Below, in pieces: positions 1 through 11,595 of a stretch of 64,000 bases of DNA; position 1 is the first letter of the stretch; the number at the start of each line of letters is the position of its first letter. Below the pieces are notes generated by a model, which was given only the letters and a program-made list of their open reading frames with translations, was not told the DNA's origin and made no database searches. This stretch comes from Dyella_A sp050749815 (GTDB lineage: Bacteria; Pseudomonadota; Gammaproteobacteria; Xanthomonadales; Rhodanobacteraceae): contig NZ_CP192735.1 in the NCBI RefSeq assembly GCF_050749815.1, forward strand, positions 992,001 through 1,056,000. Reading direction: 5' to 3'. A program made the position numbers and the translations under genes.

Positions 1-16
1 GCAGTTGCTTGAGCAT
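1..16 (-). CDS. start of a minus-strand gene, cut by the window edge
   Basis: Reading leftwards from 16 the minus strand gives M-L-K-Q-L before the window ends. A second in-frame ATG lies two codons upstream, at 22. A short purine-rich GGAA stretch precedes it. Many amino-acid permeases in this group begin with a similar short Lys/Gln segment, and the gene immediately upstream is such a permease, so a tandem permease is possible. Only five codons are visible, so this is a guess about a start site and no product can be assigned. Confidence 0.3.
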
Positions 17-28
17 GGTCATTCCGGA

Positions 29-60
29 AAAGACGACGGCACGGCTTTCACCGTGCCGTC
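29..60 (-). terminator. intrinsic terminator of the amino-acid permease gene
   Basis: A perfect 10-bp inverted repeat (35-44 and 51-60, six-base loop) is followed on the minus strand by GTCTTTTCC. It lies 31 bp beyond the permease stop codon, so it would end that transcript before the next minus-strand gene. Confidence 0.75.
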
Positions 61-91
61 ATGGCGTGAACTCAGTCAGTGCGGATCGGAC

Positions 92-1603
92 TCAGGCCGC
101 TTCCGTGCCGTTGGCCAGGTGGCTCTTGCGGCGACCATAGGCGAAGTAGACCACCAGTCCGATGGCTGCCCAGCCGAAGAACAGCTTCAGCGTGATCGCG
201 CCCAGATTGAGGAACAGCATCAGGCAGCCGAGCATCGCCAGCGGGCAGATGATCCACACCAGCGGGGTGCGGAACGGACGCGGGCGCTGCGGCTCGCGCA
301 CCCGCAGCACCATCACACCGATGGACACCATCATGAAGGCGAACAGCGTGCCCGAGTTGGTGATGTCCGCCAGCAGGCCGACCGGGAACATCGCAGCGAA
401 CAGCGAGACCGCCACGCCGGTGATCAGGGTCAGCACGTGCGGGGTGTTGAAGCGCGGGTGCAGGCGGGCCAGTCCGCCCGGCAGCAGGCCGTCACGCGAC
501 ATGGTGAAGAAGATGCGGGTCTGGCCGTAGATCATCACCAGGATCACCGACGGCAGCGCAATCACCGCTGCACCGCCGATCCAGTTGCCGATCGAGCCGT
601 GGCCCAGCATGCGGATCACGTGCGCCAGCGGCTCCTTCGAGCAAACCAGGGCCTCGGAGCCCTTGCAGGCGGCAGCCATCTCCGGGCTGCCCGGGTGGAA
701 CGCGACGCCGTCCGGTCCGAACAGCGGCTGGATGCCGATGGCGCCCGCGGCGCCGTAACCCACCAGCAGATAGAAGATGGTGCAGACCGCCAGCGAGCCG
801 ATCAGGCCGATCGGAATGTTGCGGTTCGGGTTCTTGGTCTCTTCGGCCGCTGTGGAGACGGCATCGAAACCCACGTAGGCGAAGAAGATCGACGCGGCCG
901 CACCGAGCACGCCGATGCCGCCCAGCGGACTGCCCCAGCCATTGGGCAGGAACGGATGGAAGTTCGGCGTGCTGGCCGCCGGAACGGCGATGAGGATGAA
1001 GGCACTCAGCGCCACGATCTTGATCGCCACCAGCGCGGCGTTGACCTTGGCCGACTTTGACGTACCCACGATCAACAGCAGGGTAATCACGATGGAGATC
1101 AGGAAGGCCAGCAGGTTGAAGCTGCCGCCGGCGTAGGGCCCCGAGCGCAGCGACTCGGGAAGCGCGAGCGCGCCCTCGCTGACCAGGCCGAAGAAATTGG
1201 TGTGCAGCAAAAAGCCGTTCATGTAGCCGGACCAGCCTACCGCCACAGTGCCGGCGGCAATCGCGTACTCCAGCACCAGTGCCCAGCCCACGATCCACGC
1301 CAGGCCCTCGCCAAGCACACCGTAGGTGTAGGTATAGGCCGAGCCGGCAACCGGGATCATCGAAGCGAGTTCGGCGTAGGCCAGGGCGGCAAGGCCGCAG
1401 ACCACCGCTGCAATCACGAACGCGATCATCATGCCGGGGCCGGCCTTCTGACCCGCTTCGGCTGTGAGCACGAAGATACCGGTGCCGATGATGGCGCCCA
1501 CGCCCATCAGGGTGAGCTGGATAGGTCCGAGCTGGCGTTTGAGGCTCTTCTTCTCGGCCGTGGCAAGAATCTGGTCGAGCGGTTTGACGCGCTGAAAAAG
1601 CAT
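92..1603 (-). CDS. APC-family amino-acid permease (cationic amino-acid transporter type)
   Basis: Predicted 503-residue inner-membrane transporter of the amino acid-polyamine-organocation superfamily, importing amino acids with protons. The first transmembrane segment carries the family signature GAIIGTGIF near residue 35, and about 12 to 14 hydrophobic segments follow. A periplasmic-type loop with two cysteines (CKGSEALVC) lies near residue 290, and the sequence resembles YfnA/CAT-like permeases. The frame is open further upstream, but the start at 1603 (MLFQRVKP) is chosen because it has a GGGGA ribosome site and the upstream residues look like untranslated sequence rich in Pro and Ser. It is divergent from the Nudix gene and ends in a strong terminator. 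The substrate cannot be read from sequence. Confidence 0.9.
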   Translation of the reverse strand: MLFQRVKPLDQILATAEKKSLKRQLGPIQLTLMGVGAIIGTGIFVLTAEAGQKAGPGMMIAFVIAAVVCGLAALAYAELASMIPVAGSAYTYTYGVLGEGLAWIVGWALVLEYAIAAGTVAVGWSGYMNGFLLHTNFFGLVSEGALALPESLRSGPYAGGSFNLLAFLISIVITLLLIVGTSKSAKVNAALVAIKIVALSAFILIAVPAASTPNFHPFLPNGWGSPLGGIGVLGAAASIFFAYVGFDAVSTAAEETKNPNRNIPIGLIGSLAVCTIFYLLVGYGAAGAIGIQPLFGPDGVAFHPGSPEMAAACKGSEALVCSKEPLAHVIRMLGHGSIGNWIGGAAVIALPSVILVMIYGQTRIFFTMSRDGLLPGGLARLHPRFNTPHVLTLITGVAVSLFAAMFPVGLLADITNSGTLFAFMMVSIGVMVLRVREPQRPRPFRTPLVWIICPLAMLGCLMLFLNLGAITLKLFFGWAAIGLVVYFAYGRRKSHLANGTEAA

Positions 1604-1787
1604 GTGGTGATTCCCCGTGGAATACATACGCCATCCCCCTGGCGACCCCGCAGAACAGGCAGGTACAGGCGGAGGTGACGGGCAACCATAGCCGACGGGG
1701 GTGGGGGCGACAAGCGGCGGGCGGCACATCGACGGCGCGTACAATGGCGTGCTCGACATCGCCCTTGGGAGCGCGCTTCTGGACACC

Positions 1788-2327
1788 GTGATCGACGCAT
1801 TTCGCGCTGCACTGCAGCGTTGTCCTGCCGGTGAGGAACCGGCTTGCGACCCGGAAATTTTTCTCGAATTCCTCGATTCCTCAGCGGAGGTTTTCCATCG
1901 TCACCATCCCCCGGGACACTTCACCGGCTCGGCGTGGCTGGTGAGCGCGGACGGTGAGCGCGTGCTGCTCACCCACCATCGAAAGCTCGGGCGATGGTTG
2001 CAGCTGGGCGGGCATGCCGACGGCGACAGCGACCTGGCGCGTGTTGCACTGCGTGAAGCGGAAGAGGAGTCCGGCCTGTCTGGCCTGCAGGTCGAGCCGC
2101 CGATCTTCGACCTGGATCGCCACTGGATCCCGGCCCGCGGCGAAGAGCCGGGTCACTGGCACTACGACGTGCGTTTCGTCGTGCGCGCGACCTCCGATGA
2201 ACGTTTCGCCCTCAGCGAGGAGTCGCTGGCGCTGGCGTGGCGGCCGGTGGAGGCGTTGCTTGCCGATCCGGCCACCGACGGATCGCTGCAGCGGATGGCG
2301 CGGCGCTGGCTGGCACGGGCTGGCTGA
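1788..2327 (+). CDS. Nudix hydrolase
   Basis: A 179-residue cytoplasmic Nudix-fold pyrophosphohydrolase (nucleoside diphosphate linked to X; substrate unknown). The Nudix box runs from Gly75 to Leu97. It keeps the REAEEESG core, whose glutamates bind the metal, but the first box Glu (position 81) is Ser. The GGHADGD lead-in is typical of an ADP-ribose/NADH-like subfamily. The frame is open back to a GTG at 1701, but TACAAT at 1740-1745 looks like a -10 element, which would place the message start downstream of 1701. GTG 1788 or GTG 1749 is therefore the likelier start, and 1788 is a choice rather than a certainty. It converges with the 3-hydroxyanthranilate dioxygenase gene. Confidence 0.85.
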   Translation: MIDAFRAALQRCPAGEEPACDPEIFLEFLDSSAEVFHRHHPPGHFTGSAWLVSADGERVLLTHHRKLGRWLQLGGHADGDSDLARVALREAEEESGLSGLQVEPPIFDLDRHWIPARGEEPGHWHYDVRFVVRATSDERFALSEESLALAWRPVEALLADPATDGSLQRMARRWLARAG

Positions 2328-2343
2328 GTCGGTCTTGGCGCCG

Positions 2344-2853
2344 TCAGGGCGCCGGGTGCACGGTGCCGCATCGCGCACAGGTGCGTGCATCGAGCGACTC
2401 GTGGAATCGTGCGAACACGGGCGGAAAGTCGTGCTCGATGTCCTTGAGTTCGAAATATTCCTCGTAGAGCTTGTGGTTGCAGGCCGCGCAGAACCACAGC
2501 AGTCCATCGCGCTCGCCGGGCCGGCGCCGGCGCTCGATCACCAGGCCGATCGAGCCGGCCATGCGCTGCGGTGAATGCGGTACCCGCGGCGGCAGGTAGA
2601 ACAGTTCGCCGGCGCGGATCGGGATGTCGCGTGCAGCGCCATCGTCCTGCACCTTGAGCACCATCTCGCCTTCCAGTTGATAGAAGAATTCCGGTCCCTC
2701 GTCGTAGTGGTAGTCGCTGCGCGCATTCGGGCCGCCGACGATCATCACGATGAAGTCGCCATCGACGATGCACTTGTTGCCCACCGGCGGCTTGAGCAGA
2801 TGGCGGTGCTCGTCGATCCAGCGTTGCAGGTTGATCGGGGCGGGCAGGGACAT
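2344..2853 (-). CDS. nbaC: 3-hydroxyanthranilate 3,4-dioxygenase
   Basis: A 169-residue cupin-fold ring-cleaving dioxygenase that opens 3-hydroxyanthranilate to 2-amino-3-carboxymuconate semialdehyde in the kynurenine route from tryptophan to quinolinate and NAD. Iron ligands of the known bacterial enzyme are visible as His49, Glu55 and His93. The C-terminal rubredoxin-like second iron site is complete: Cys122-x-x-Cys125 and Cys159-x-x-Cys162. The length is typical of the bacterial family. No other kynurenine-pathway gene is in the window, so the gene stands alone here. In related Xanthomonadales this route replaces aspartate-derived quinolinate synthesis, which is known family background and not shown here. 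Confidence 0.95.
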   Translation of the reverse strand: MSLPAPINLQRWIDEHRHLLKPPVGNKCIVDGDFIVMIVGGPNARSDYHYDEGPEFFYQLEGEMVLKVQDDGAARDIPIRAGELFYLPPRVPHSPQRMAGSIGLVIERRRRPGERDGLLWFCAACNHKLYEEYFELKDIEHDFPPVFARFHESLDARTCARCGTVHPAP

Positions 2854-2901
2854 GCGGCTTCTTCAGTGGCGCGGGCGCGCCAACATAGCGCTGTCTTGGC
2901 G

Positions 2902-2931
2902 GCAAAGAAAATGCCCCGGCGGGGCCGGGGC
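2902..2931 (-). terminator. intrinsic terminator of the fasciclin gene
   Basis: The perfect GC-rich stem GCCCCGGC / GCCGGGGC (2913-2920 and 2924-2931, 3-base loop) is followed on the minus strand by ATTTTCTTT. It lies about 40 bp beyond the fasciclin stop codon. Confidence 0.85.
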
Positions 2932-2970
2932 GAAGGGGAGGGAGCGCCTACTGAAGAAAGTGCGAATGGC

Positions 2971-3567
2971 TTATGGCAGCAGCACGGTATCGATCACGTG
3001 GATCACGCCGTTGGACTGATTCACGTCGGCAATGGTGACGTGGCCGGTGTGGCCCTTGTCGTCGGTGATGGCCACGCCCTTGGCGTCCTTGGAGAAGGTC
3101 AGCGAGTCGCCCTCGACGGTCTTCACCACGGCCTTGCCGCCGCCCTTCTTGATCAGCGCGAGCACGTCGGCAGCGCTGACCTTGCCGGGCACCACGTGAT
3201 AGGTCAGCACCTTGGTTAGGGTCGCCTTGTTCTCGGGCTTGAGCAGGGTGTCCACGGTGCCGGCCGGCAGCGCGGCGAACGCCTCATTGGTCGGCGCGAA
3301 CACGGTGAACGGACCCGGGCCCGACAGGGTATCGACGAGGCCGGCCGCCTTCACTGCGGCGACGAGGGTGGTGTGATCCTTCGAGTTGACTGCGTTCTCG
3401 ATGATGTTCTTCGAGGGATACATCGGCGCACCGCCAACTTCGACGGTCTTTTCCATGCTCATGCCGGCCATGTTGCCGGGAGCGGCGATGGCCGGCGACG
3501 CGCACCAGCCGACCAGGGCCAGGGCGAGCGCGGTGGAGAGGGCGCGGCTGCGGTGAACGAGCTTCAT
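2971..3567 (-). CDS. secreted fasciclin (FAS1) domain protein
   Basis: A 198-residue exported protein with an N-terminal signal peptide (KLVHRSR, hydrophobic core, cleavage likely after AIA near residue 29) and one FAS1 domain. The FAS1 H1 motif is TVFAPTNEAF, the middle carries LTYHVVPGK, and the H2 region is VIHVIDTVLLP. FAS1 proteins act as extracellular or periplasmic adhesion and matrix proteins. The start at 3567 follows an AGGAG site eight bases away. The gene lies directly downstream of a RskA-like anti-sigma factor and an ECF sigma factor, the arrangement known for the SigK/RskA-controlled MPT70/MPT83 fasciclins of mycobacteria, so control by the adjacent sigma factor is a reasonable inference. 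Its leader contains an unusual inverted repeat, described separately. Confidence 0.92.
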   Translation of the reverse strand: MKLVHRSRALSTALALALVGWCASPAIAAPGNMAGMSMEKTVEVGGAPMYPSKNIIENAVNSKDHTTLVAAVKAAGLVDTLSGPGPFTVFAPTNEAFAALPAGTVDTLLKPENKATLTKVLTYHVVPGKVSAADVLALIKKGGGKAVVKTVEGDSLTFSKDAKGVAITDDKGHTGHVTIADVNQSNGVIHVIDTVLLP

Positions 3568-3568
3568 G

Positions 3569-3625
3569 GGCGTATCTCCTGATAGGAACAATGGGCTTCA
3601 GCAAACGAAGCTCAGGAGATACGCC
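3569..3625 (-). promoter_or_regulatory. leader inverted repeat sequestering the fasciclin Shine-Dalgarno site, with possible ECF promoter
   Basis: Perfect 14-bp inverted repeat: GGCGTATCTCCTGA on the minus strand at 3625-3612 and its complement at 3582-3569, directly before the ATG at 3567. The proximal arm contains the AGGAG ribosome site. A smaller hairpin GCTTC/GAAGC (3611-3607 and 3599-3595) nests inside. The distal arm also contains CGTATC. With CATCT 16 bases upstream, this resembles an ECF-type -35/-10 pair. If that is the promoter, its own transcript would start inside the distal arm and escape the hairpin, whereas read-through RNA would fold and hide the ribosome site. The repeat is seen; the promoter and switch are inference. 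It could instead be a protein-binding operator. Confidence 0.5.
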
Positions 3626-3714
3626 GGTCGCAACGGCGAAGATGCGCAAGCGTCGGAAGGTGCGACAGAACGCCTCACGCCACGTAATCGTCCGTACTCG
3701 GGACGATGACCGGA

Positions 3715-4473
3715 TCAAGCGCCGCTGATGGCGCCCTTGGCGATGATCGCGCCGGTGGGCTGGCCGGTCGGCGAGCCACCCAGCGGTTCGTTCGACACGG
3801 CGAGCAAGGCCTTCGCGCTCAGACGCGCCAGCAGATCCGGACGCAGATGCACGGTGGTCGACTTGTTCGAGCCGATCACGCCCAGCGAGATCGGCTTCTC
3901 GCCGGGTGGCACCAGCCACAGTTCGGCCGAGCGATCGGCCGCAAGCGTCGCGGGCGTCGCCGGCACGATCACCATGCTCGCCTGCTTGAGATCCATGGTG
4001 GCCGTCCAGCCAGCCACGCCGTTGTCCTGCGCGATGCTGGCGACCATGTAGTCCGGCCCGGGGTTCGCGGCAGCGGTCGTGGGAGCCTGCGGCGCTCGCG
4101 GCGCGACGAACCAGAGCGCGAAGCTGGCCGCGGCGGCCAGCGTGGCCGCCGCGCCCACCCAGCGCCACAGCGGCAGGCTGTTCCACCAGCCGCCGCGCGC
4201 CGGCGCCGGGGGCGTCGGCCGGCGGGAAACCGCCGGCACATCCAGGCCGAGTGTCTCGCGGATGCGCACCCACACGTAATCGGCCGGCTGGACTGGGGCG
4301 ATGTCCTCGCTCAGCGGCATCAGGTGGCGTTGCCACAACGCCACGGCGGCGGCGGCCGCCGAATCGGTGCGCACCTCCTGCTCCACCGCCGCACGCGCGT
4401 CGGCATCCAGCACGCCGAGTACGTACTCGGCGTAGCGGAGCTCTTCCTGGCTGGGGGGCATCGCGCTGTTCAT
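3715..4473 (-). CDS. RskA-family anti-sigma factor, membrane-anchored
   Basis: A 252-residue inner-membrane anti-sigma factor. The N-terminal cytoplasmic zone (about residues 1-75, with RYAEYVLGVLDADAR) matches the zinc-free RskA/anti-sigma-K start. A Pro-rich linker and a single transmembrane segment near residues 105-122 follow. The remainder is the periplasmic anti-sigma-K (RskA) domain, recognisable by SAELWLVPPGEKP and AVSNEPLGGSPTGQPTG. ATG 4473 overlaps the sigma factor stop by four bases (ATGA) and is preferred; ATG 4485 in the same frame is an alternative. It should hold the upstream sigma factor inactive until a periplasmic signal releases it. The signal is unknown. Confidence 0.9.
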   Translation of the reverse strand: MNSAMPPSQEELRYAEYVLGVLDADARAAVEQEVRTDSAAAAAVALWQRHLMPLSEDIAPVQPADYVWVRIRETLGLDVPAVSRRPTPPAPARGGWWNSLPLWRWVGAAATLAAAASFALWFVAPRAPQAPTTAAANPGPDYMVASIAQDNGVAGWTATMDLKQASMVIVPATPATLAADRSAELWLVPPGEKPISLGVIGSNKSTTVHLRPDLLARLSAKALLAVSNEPLGGSPTGQPTGAIIAKGAISGA

Positions 4474-5027
4474 TGTTCCAGACATATCCGCAGGCGAATC
4501 AGGCTGCGCCGGATCCAGCTCTTCATGGTTCCCAGCGGCACCCGGCAGCGTGCGGCCAGATCGTTATACGTAGCGCCGGAGAAAAAGGCTGCACGGATCG
4601 CTGACTTCTGCTGTGGCTCGAGGCCATCCAGACATTGTTCCAGGCGCAAGCGTTCCTGGCTGCTCTCGGCGCTGGCTGCAGGGCTGGGGCCCTCGTCCTC
4701 CAGGTCGAACATCATCGAATCGTCCAGCGCGGTTTCGCGATGCTGGCGCAGTCGATCGATCGCGCGATTGCGCGCCATCGTCACCAGCCAGGTGATGGCG
4801 CTGGCTTTGCCTGGATCGAAGGTGTCGGCGCGCCGCCACACGGAGATGAACACCTCCTGCAATACCTCTTCGGCCTCGGCGCGGTCGCGCAGCATGCGCA
4901 TGCATACGCCGAACAGGCGCGAGGAGGTGCGGCGATAGAGTTCGGCGAAGGCGCGCTGGTCCTGGCGACTGGAGGCCGCCAGGAGCTCGGCGAGTTCTTC
5001 GCGCTCGGCCGTGTCGACCGTGCTCAT
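4470..5027 (-). CDS. ECF RNA polymerase sigma factor (SigK-like)
   Basis: A 185-residue extracytoplasmic-function sigma factor. Region 2 (about residues 25-95) contains AELYRRTSSRLFGVCMRML and DRAEAEEVLQEVFISVWRR, and region 4 (about 125-180) carries LPLGTMKSWIRRSL-type helix-turn-helix residues (VPLGTMKSWIRR). The start at 5027 (MSTVDTAE) is chosen over a GTG six codons upstream; neither has a strong ribosome site. It is translationally coupled to the RskA-like anti-sigma gene and followed by the fasciclin gene, so the three probably form one regulatory unit. ECF factors usually activate their own promoter; I could not identify a convincing one between 5028 and 5143. Confidence 0.93.
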   Translation of the reverse strand: MSTVDTAEREELAELLAASSRQDQRAFAELYRRTSSRLFGVCMRMLRDRAEAEEVLQEVFISVWRRADTFDPGKASAITWLVTMARNRAIDRLRQHRETALDDSMMFDLEDEGPSPAASAESSQERLRLEQCLDGLEPQQKSAIRAAFFSGATYNDLAARCRVPLGTMKSWIRRSLIRLRICLEQ

Positions 5028-5143
5028 CCGGGAGCGCCCCGGCACAGACGCGCGACACGGGATCGGAGGCGAGAGCGGGGCTTGGACGTGTACATGCGGT
5101 CAAGCATGGCGTCTGGTCGGTGCCTCCGGCAAGAGGCGGGAAA

Positions 5144-7033
<1,890 letters not shown>

Positions 7034-7153
7034 GGAATACGTTCGACTCGGATAAGGCGCGGGAGAATGGGTGGTGCCGCTGATGGGGTCAAGCCGTGAG
7101 GGCGGGCGGCCGCCACAGCATCGGTGGGCGTCGTCTCGCCAGACGCGACGGGA

Positions 7154-8953
7154 TCACAGCGGAGCGCAGTGGCGTTCGAGCCAGGCGAGGTCAGCGCCGT
7201 CGAGCAGCGGACTGAGCGCCGCGCGCACGCTGGCGTGGTAGTCGTCCAGCCATGCGCGTTCTTCCGGGTTGAGCAGGTTCGGCTCCAGCGCGCGGCGGTC
7301 GAACGGGCAGAGCGTAAGCGTCTCGAAGGCGAGGAAGTCGCCGAACTCGGTCTGCTCGGCCTCCACCACCACCGCCAGGTTCTCGTGGCGGATGCCGTGC
7401 CGGGCCGGTTTGTACAGGCCCGGCTCGATCGAGGTGATCATGCCCGGCTCCAGCGCCACCAGCGCGCCGCCGCTGATGGGCGGACGAATGCCCTGCGGCC
7501 CTTCGTGCACATTGAGGAAGTAACCCACGCCGTGGCCGGTGCCATGGCCATAGTCCATGCCGGCTGCCCACAGCGGCGCGCGGGCCAGGGCATCGAGCTG
7601 CGGACCGCTGGCGCCTTTAGGGAAACGGGCGCGCGAGAGGGCGATCAAGCCCTTCATGACGAGGGTGGCATCGCGGCGCTGCTCGGCGGTGGTTTCGCCT
7701 AGCGCCAGCACGCGGGTGATATCGGTGGTGCCGCCCAGGTACTGGCCGCCCGAATCCACCAGCAGCAGGCCCTTGCGGGCCAGCGCGCTGTGATGCTCCG
7801 GCGTGGCGCGGTAGTGCGGTAGGGCGCCGTTGGCCTGGTAGCCGGCGATGGTGGCGAAGCTCTCGCCGATGAAATGCGGCTGCGCGGCGCGCTCCTCGCG
7901 CACCAGCGTGTCCACGTCCAGCTCGGTCTGCGCCATGCCGGCGGCGAGGCGTTCTTCCAGCCGGCGGAACGCGCGCACCAGGGCCGCGCCGTCGCGGCGC
8001 ATGGTGTCGCGGATGTGGTCCAGCTCGGCGGCGCTCTTGCGCGCCTTCATCGCCGTGGACGGGTTGGCCGCCTCGAGCTGTTTCACGCTGGCGGGCACGG
8101 CATCGGCCACGGCGCAGACGATCTTGCCCGGGTCCAGCAGCAGGACGTCGGTCGCAGCCAGTTCGCCCAGCACGTCGCCGATGGCGGCGTACTCGGCGAT
8201 CTGCACGCCGTCCTTGCCGAGCGCGGCAACCAGCGCGTCGCTCAACTTGCGGCGATCCACGAACAGGGTCGCCTTGCCCTCGGCCTCAATCAGCAGATGG
8301 GCGAGGAAGACCGGATTGCATTCCACGTCACTGCCGCGCAGGTTGGTCAACCAGGCCACGTCGTCCAGGCTCGACACCAGGTGGTGCGTGGCGCCGGCCT
8401 TGCGCATGGCGGTGCGAACCCGCGCCAGCTTGTCGCTGCGCGGTGTATGGGCCCAGGCGAGCGCGTGCTCGACTACCGGGCTCTTCGGCAGGGCGGGTCG
8501 GTCGGTCCATACGGCGGCGGGCAGGTCCAGGTCGGTACGCAGGCGTGCGCCGACGTCTTCGAGCAGGCGCGTGATCTGGCGACGGGATGAGGGACTGAGG
8601 CTGTCACCGGCGATGGCGACTGCATCGCCGGCATGCAGGTACTGCTGCAGCCAGGTCAGATGCTCCGGCGCGTGCGCCACCTTTTGTTTCATCAGGGCCA
8701 CGCCGCTGCCGGCCAGCTGCTGCTCGGCCTGGGAGAAGTAGCGCGAATCGGTCCACAGGCCCGCGTGCGTCTGGGTGACGAGCAGCGTGCCGGCCGAACC
8801 GGTGAAGCCGGACAGCCATTCGCGCGCCGCCCAGTGGTCGGGCAGGTATTCGGACAGATGCGGATCGGCAGTGGGTACCAGGCAGGCGGCCGCGTTGTGG
8901 GCGGCCATGGCCTGGCGCAGGGCGGCAAGACGGGGAGGGATGGGGTGGCTCAT
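7154..8953 (-). CDS. Xaa-Pro aminopeptidase, M24B family (aminopeptidase P, large form)
   Basis: A 599-residue cytoplasmic metallopeptidase that releases N-terminal residues preceding proline. It has two creatinase-like N-terminal domains, the second being a degenerate copy, then the pita-bread M24 catalytic domain with a dinuclear metal site: Asp in LLVDSGGQY and in GTTDITRV, His in GHGTGHGVGYFLNVHEG, and Glu in SIEPGLYKP and RHENLAVVVE. A short C-terminal M24 extension rich in Trp and Leu follows. This large three-domain type resembles eukaryotic APP1 rather than E. coli PepP. The ATG at 8953 is preferred over the GTG immediately before it. It is divergent from pyrG. Confidence 0.93.
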   Translation of the reverse strand: MSHPIPPRLAALRQAMAAHNAAACLVPTADPHLSEYLPDHWAAREWLSGFTGSAGTLLVTQTHAGLWTDSRYFSQAEQQLAGSGVALMKQKVAHAPEHLTWLQQYLHAGDAVAIAGDSLSPSSRRQITRLLEDVGARLRTDLDLPAAVWTDRPALPKSPVVEHALAWAHTPRSDKLARVRTAMRKAGATHHLVSSLDDVAWLTNLRGSDVECNPVFLAHLLIEAEGKATLFVDRRKLSDALVAALGKDGVQIAEYAAIGDVLGELAATDVLLLDPGKIVCAVADAVPASVKQLEAANPSTAMKARKSAAELDHIRDTMRRDGAALVRAFRRLEERLAAGMAQTELDVDTLVREERAAQPHFIGESFATIAGYQANGALPHYRATPEHHSALARKGLLLVDSGGQYLGGTTDITRVLALGETTAEQRRDATLVMKGLIALSRARFPKGASGPQLDALARAPLWAAGMDYGHGTGHGVGYFLNVHEGPQGIRPPISGGALVALEPGMITSIEPGLYKPARHGIRHENLAVVVEAEQTEFGDFLAFETLTLCPFDRRALEPNLLNPEERAWLDDYHASVRAALSPLLDGADLAWLERHCAPL

Positions 8954-9094
8954 CACTCAATGCTATCAGCGCGGCCAGTCGTAGCGCCGGATGGCGCGTG
9001 GCAGATGAACCGCGTCGGGAGAATTTGCCTCGGACGTCTCGCGGTCGGGCGCGTCTGCCGCTAAAATGCCTAATTTCCAGCACGGCTGCATCCC

Positions 9095-10764
<1,670 letters not shown>

Positions 10765-10768
<4 letters not shown>

Positions 10769-11595
10769 AGCTGTGTGGATTCGAAGTCGGGCTGAACCAG
10801 CCGCTGTTCCTGATTGCCGGGCCGTGTGTGGTGGAGTCCGAGCAACTGCAGATCGATACCGCCGGCACGTTGAAGGAGATCACCACACGGCTGGGTATCC
10901 ACTTCATCTTCAAGTCGAGCTTCGACAAGGCCAACCGTTCCTCCGGCCAGAGCTTCCGCGGCCCGGGCATGGAGGAAGGCCTGCGCGTGCTCGGTGAGGT
11001 CAAGCGTCAGCTCGGCCTGCCGGTGCTCACCGACGTGCACGAGTACACGCCGATGGACGAGGTGGCCTCGGTGGTCGACGTGCTGCAGACCCCCGCGTTC
11101 CTGTGCCGCCAGACCGATTTCATCCAGAAGGTGGCCCGCGCTGGCAAGCCGGTGAACATCAAGAAGGGCCAGTTCCTCGCGCCCTGGGACATGAAGCACG
11201 TGGTGGCCAAGGCCAAGGACGTCGGCAACGACGACATCCTGGTGTGCGAGCGCGGCGCCAGCTTCGGCTACAACAACCTGGTGTCGGACATGCGCTCGCT
11301 CAGCGTGATGCGCGATACCGGCTGCCCGGTGGTGTTCGACGCCACCCACTCGGTGCAGTTGCCGGGCGGGCAGGGCGCCACCTCCGGCGGCCAGCGCGAG
11401 TTCGTGCCGGTGCTGGCGCGCGCGGCGGTAGCGGTGGGCATCGCTGGCTTATTCGCCGAGACGCACCCTGATCCAGATAAGGCGCTTTCCGACGGCCCCA
11501 ACGCCTGGCCGCTGGGCAAGATGGAGGCCTTGCTGGAGACTCTGCTCGAACTCGATGCTGTGACCAAGCGGCACGGGTTCCTGGAGAGCCAGTGA
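10765..11595 (+). CDS. kdsA: 3-deoxy-8-phosphooctulonate (KDO-8-P) synthase
   Basis: A 276-residue TIM-barrel enzyme that condenses phosphoenolpyruvate with arabinose 5-phosphate to make KDO-8-phosphate for lipopolysaccharide inner core. Recognisable segments are FLIAGPCVVES at the N-terminus, FKSSFDKANRSS near residue 50, DVHEYTPMDEV near 90, and VVFDATHSVQLPGG near 190. The start ATG overlaps the pyrG stop (ATGA), indicating coupled translation, and its own stop overlaps the next gene's GTG start in the same way. The length is typical. Confidence 0.98.

Noticed and set aside
1604..1786. N-terminal extension of the permease frame upstream of 1603
   Set aside because: The residues are Pro/Ser-rich with no family match, and the ribosome site lies before 1603.
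3373..3582. Small plus-strand open frame opposite the fasciclin gene
   Set aside because: It has no ribosome site and is the reverse complement of a signal peptide and a FAS1 domain.
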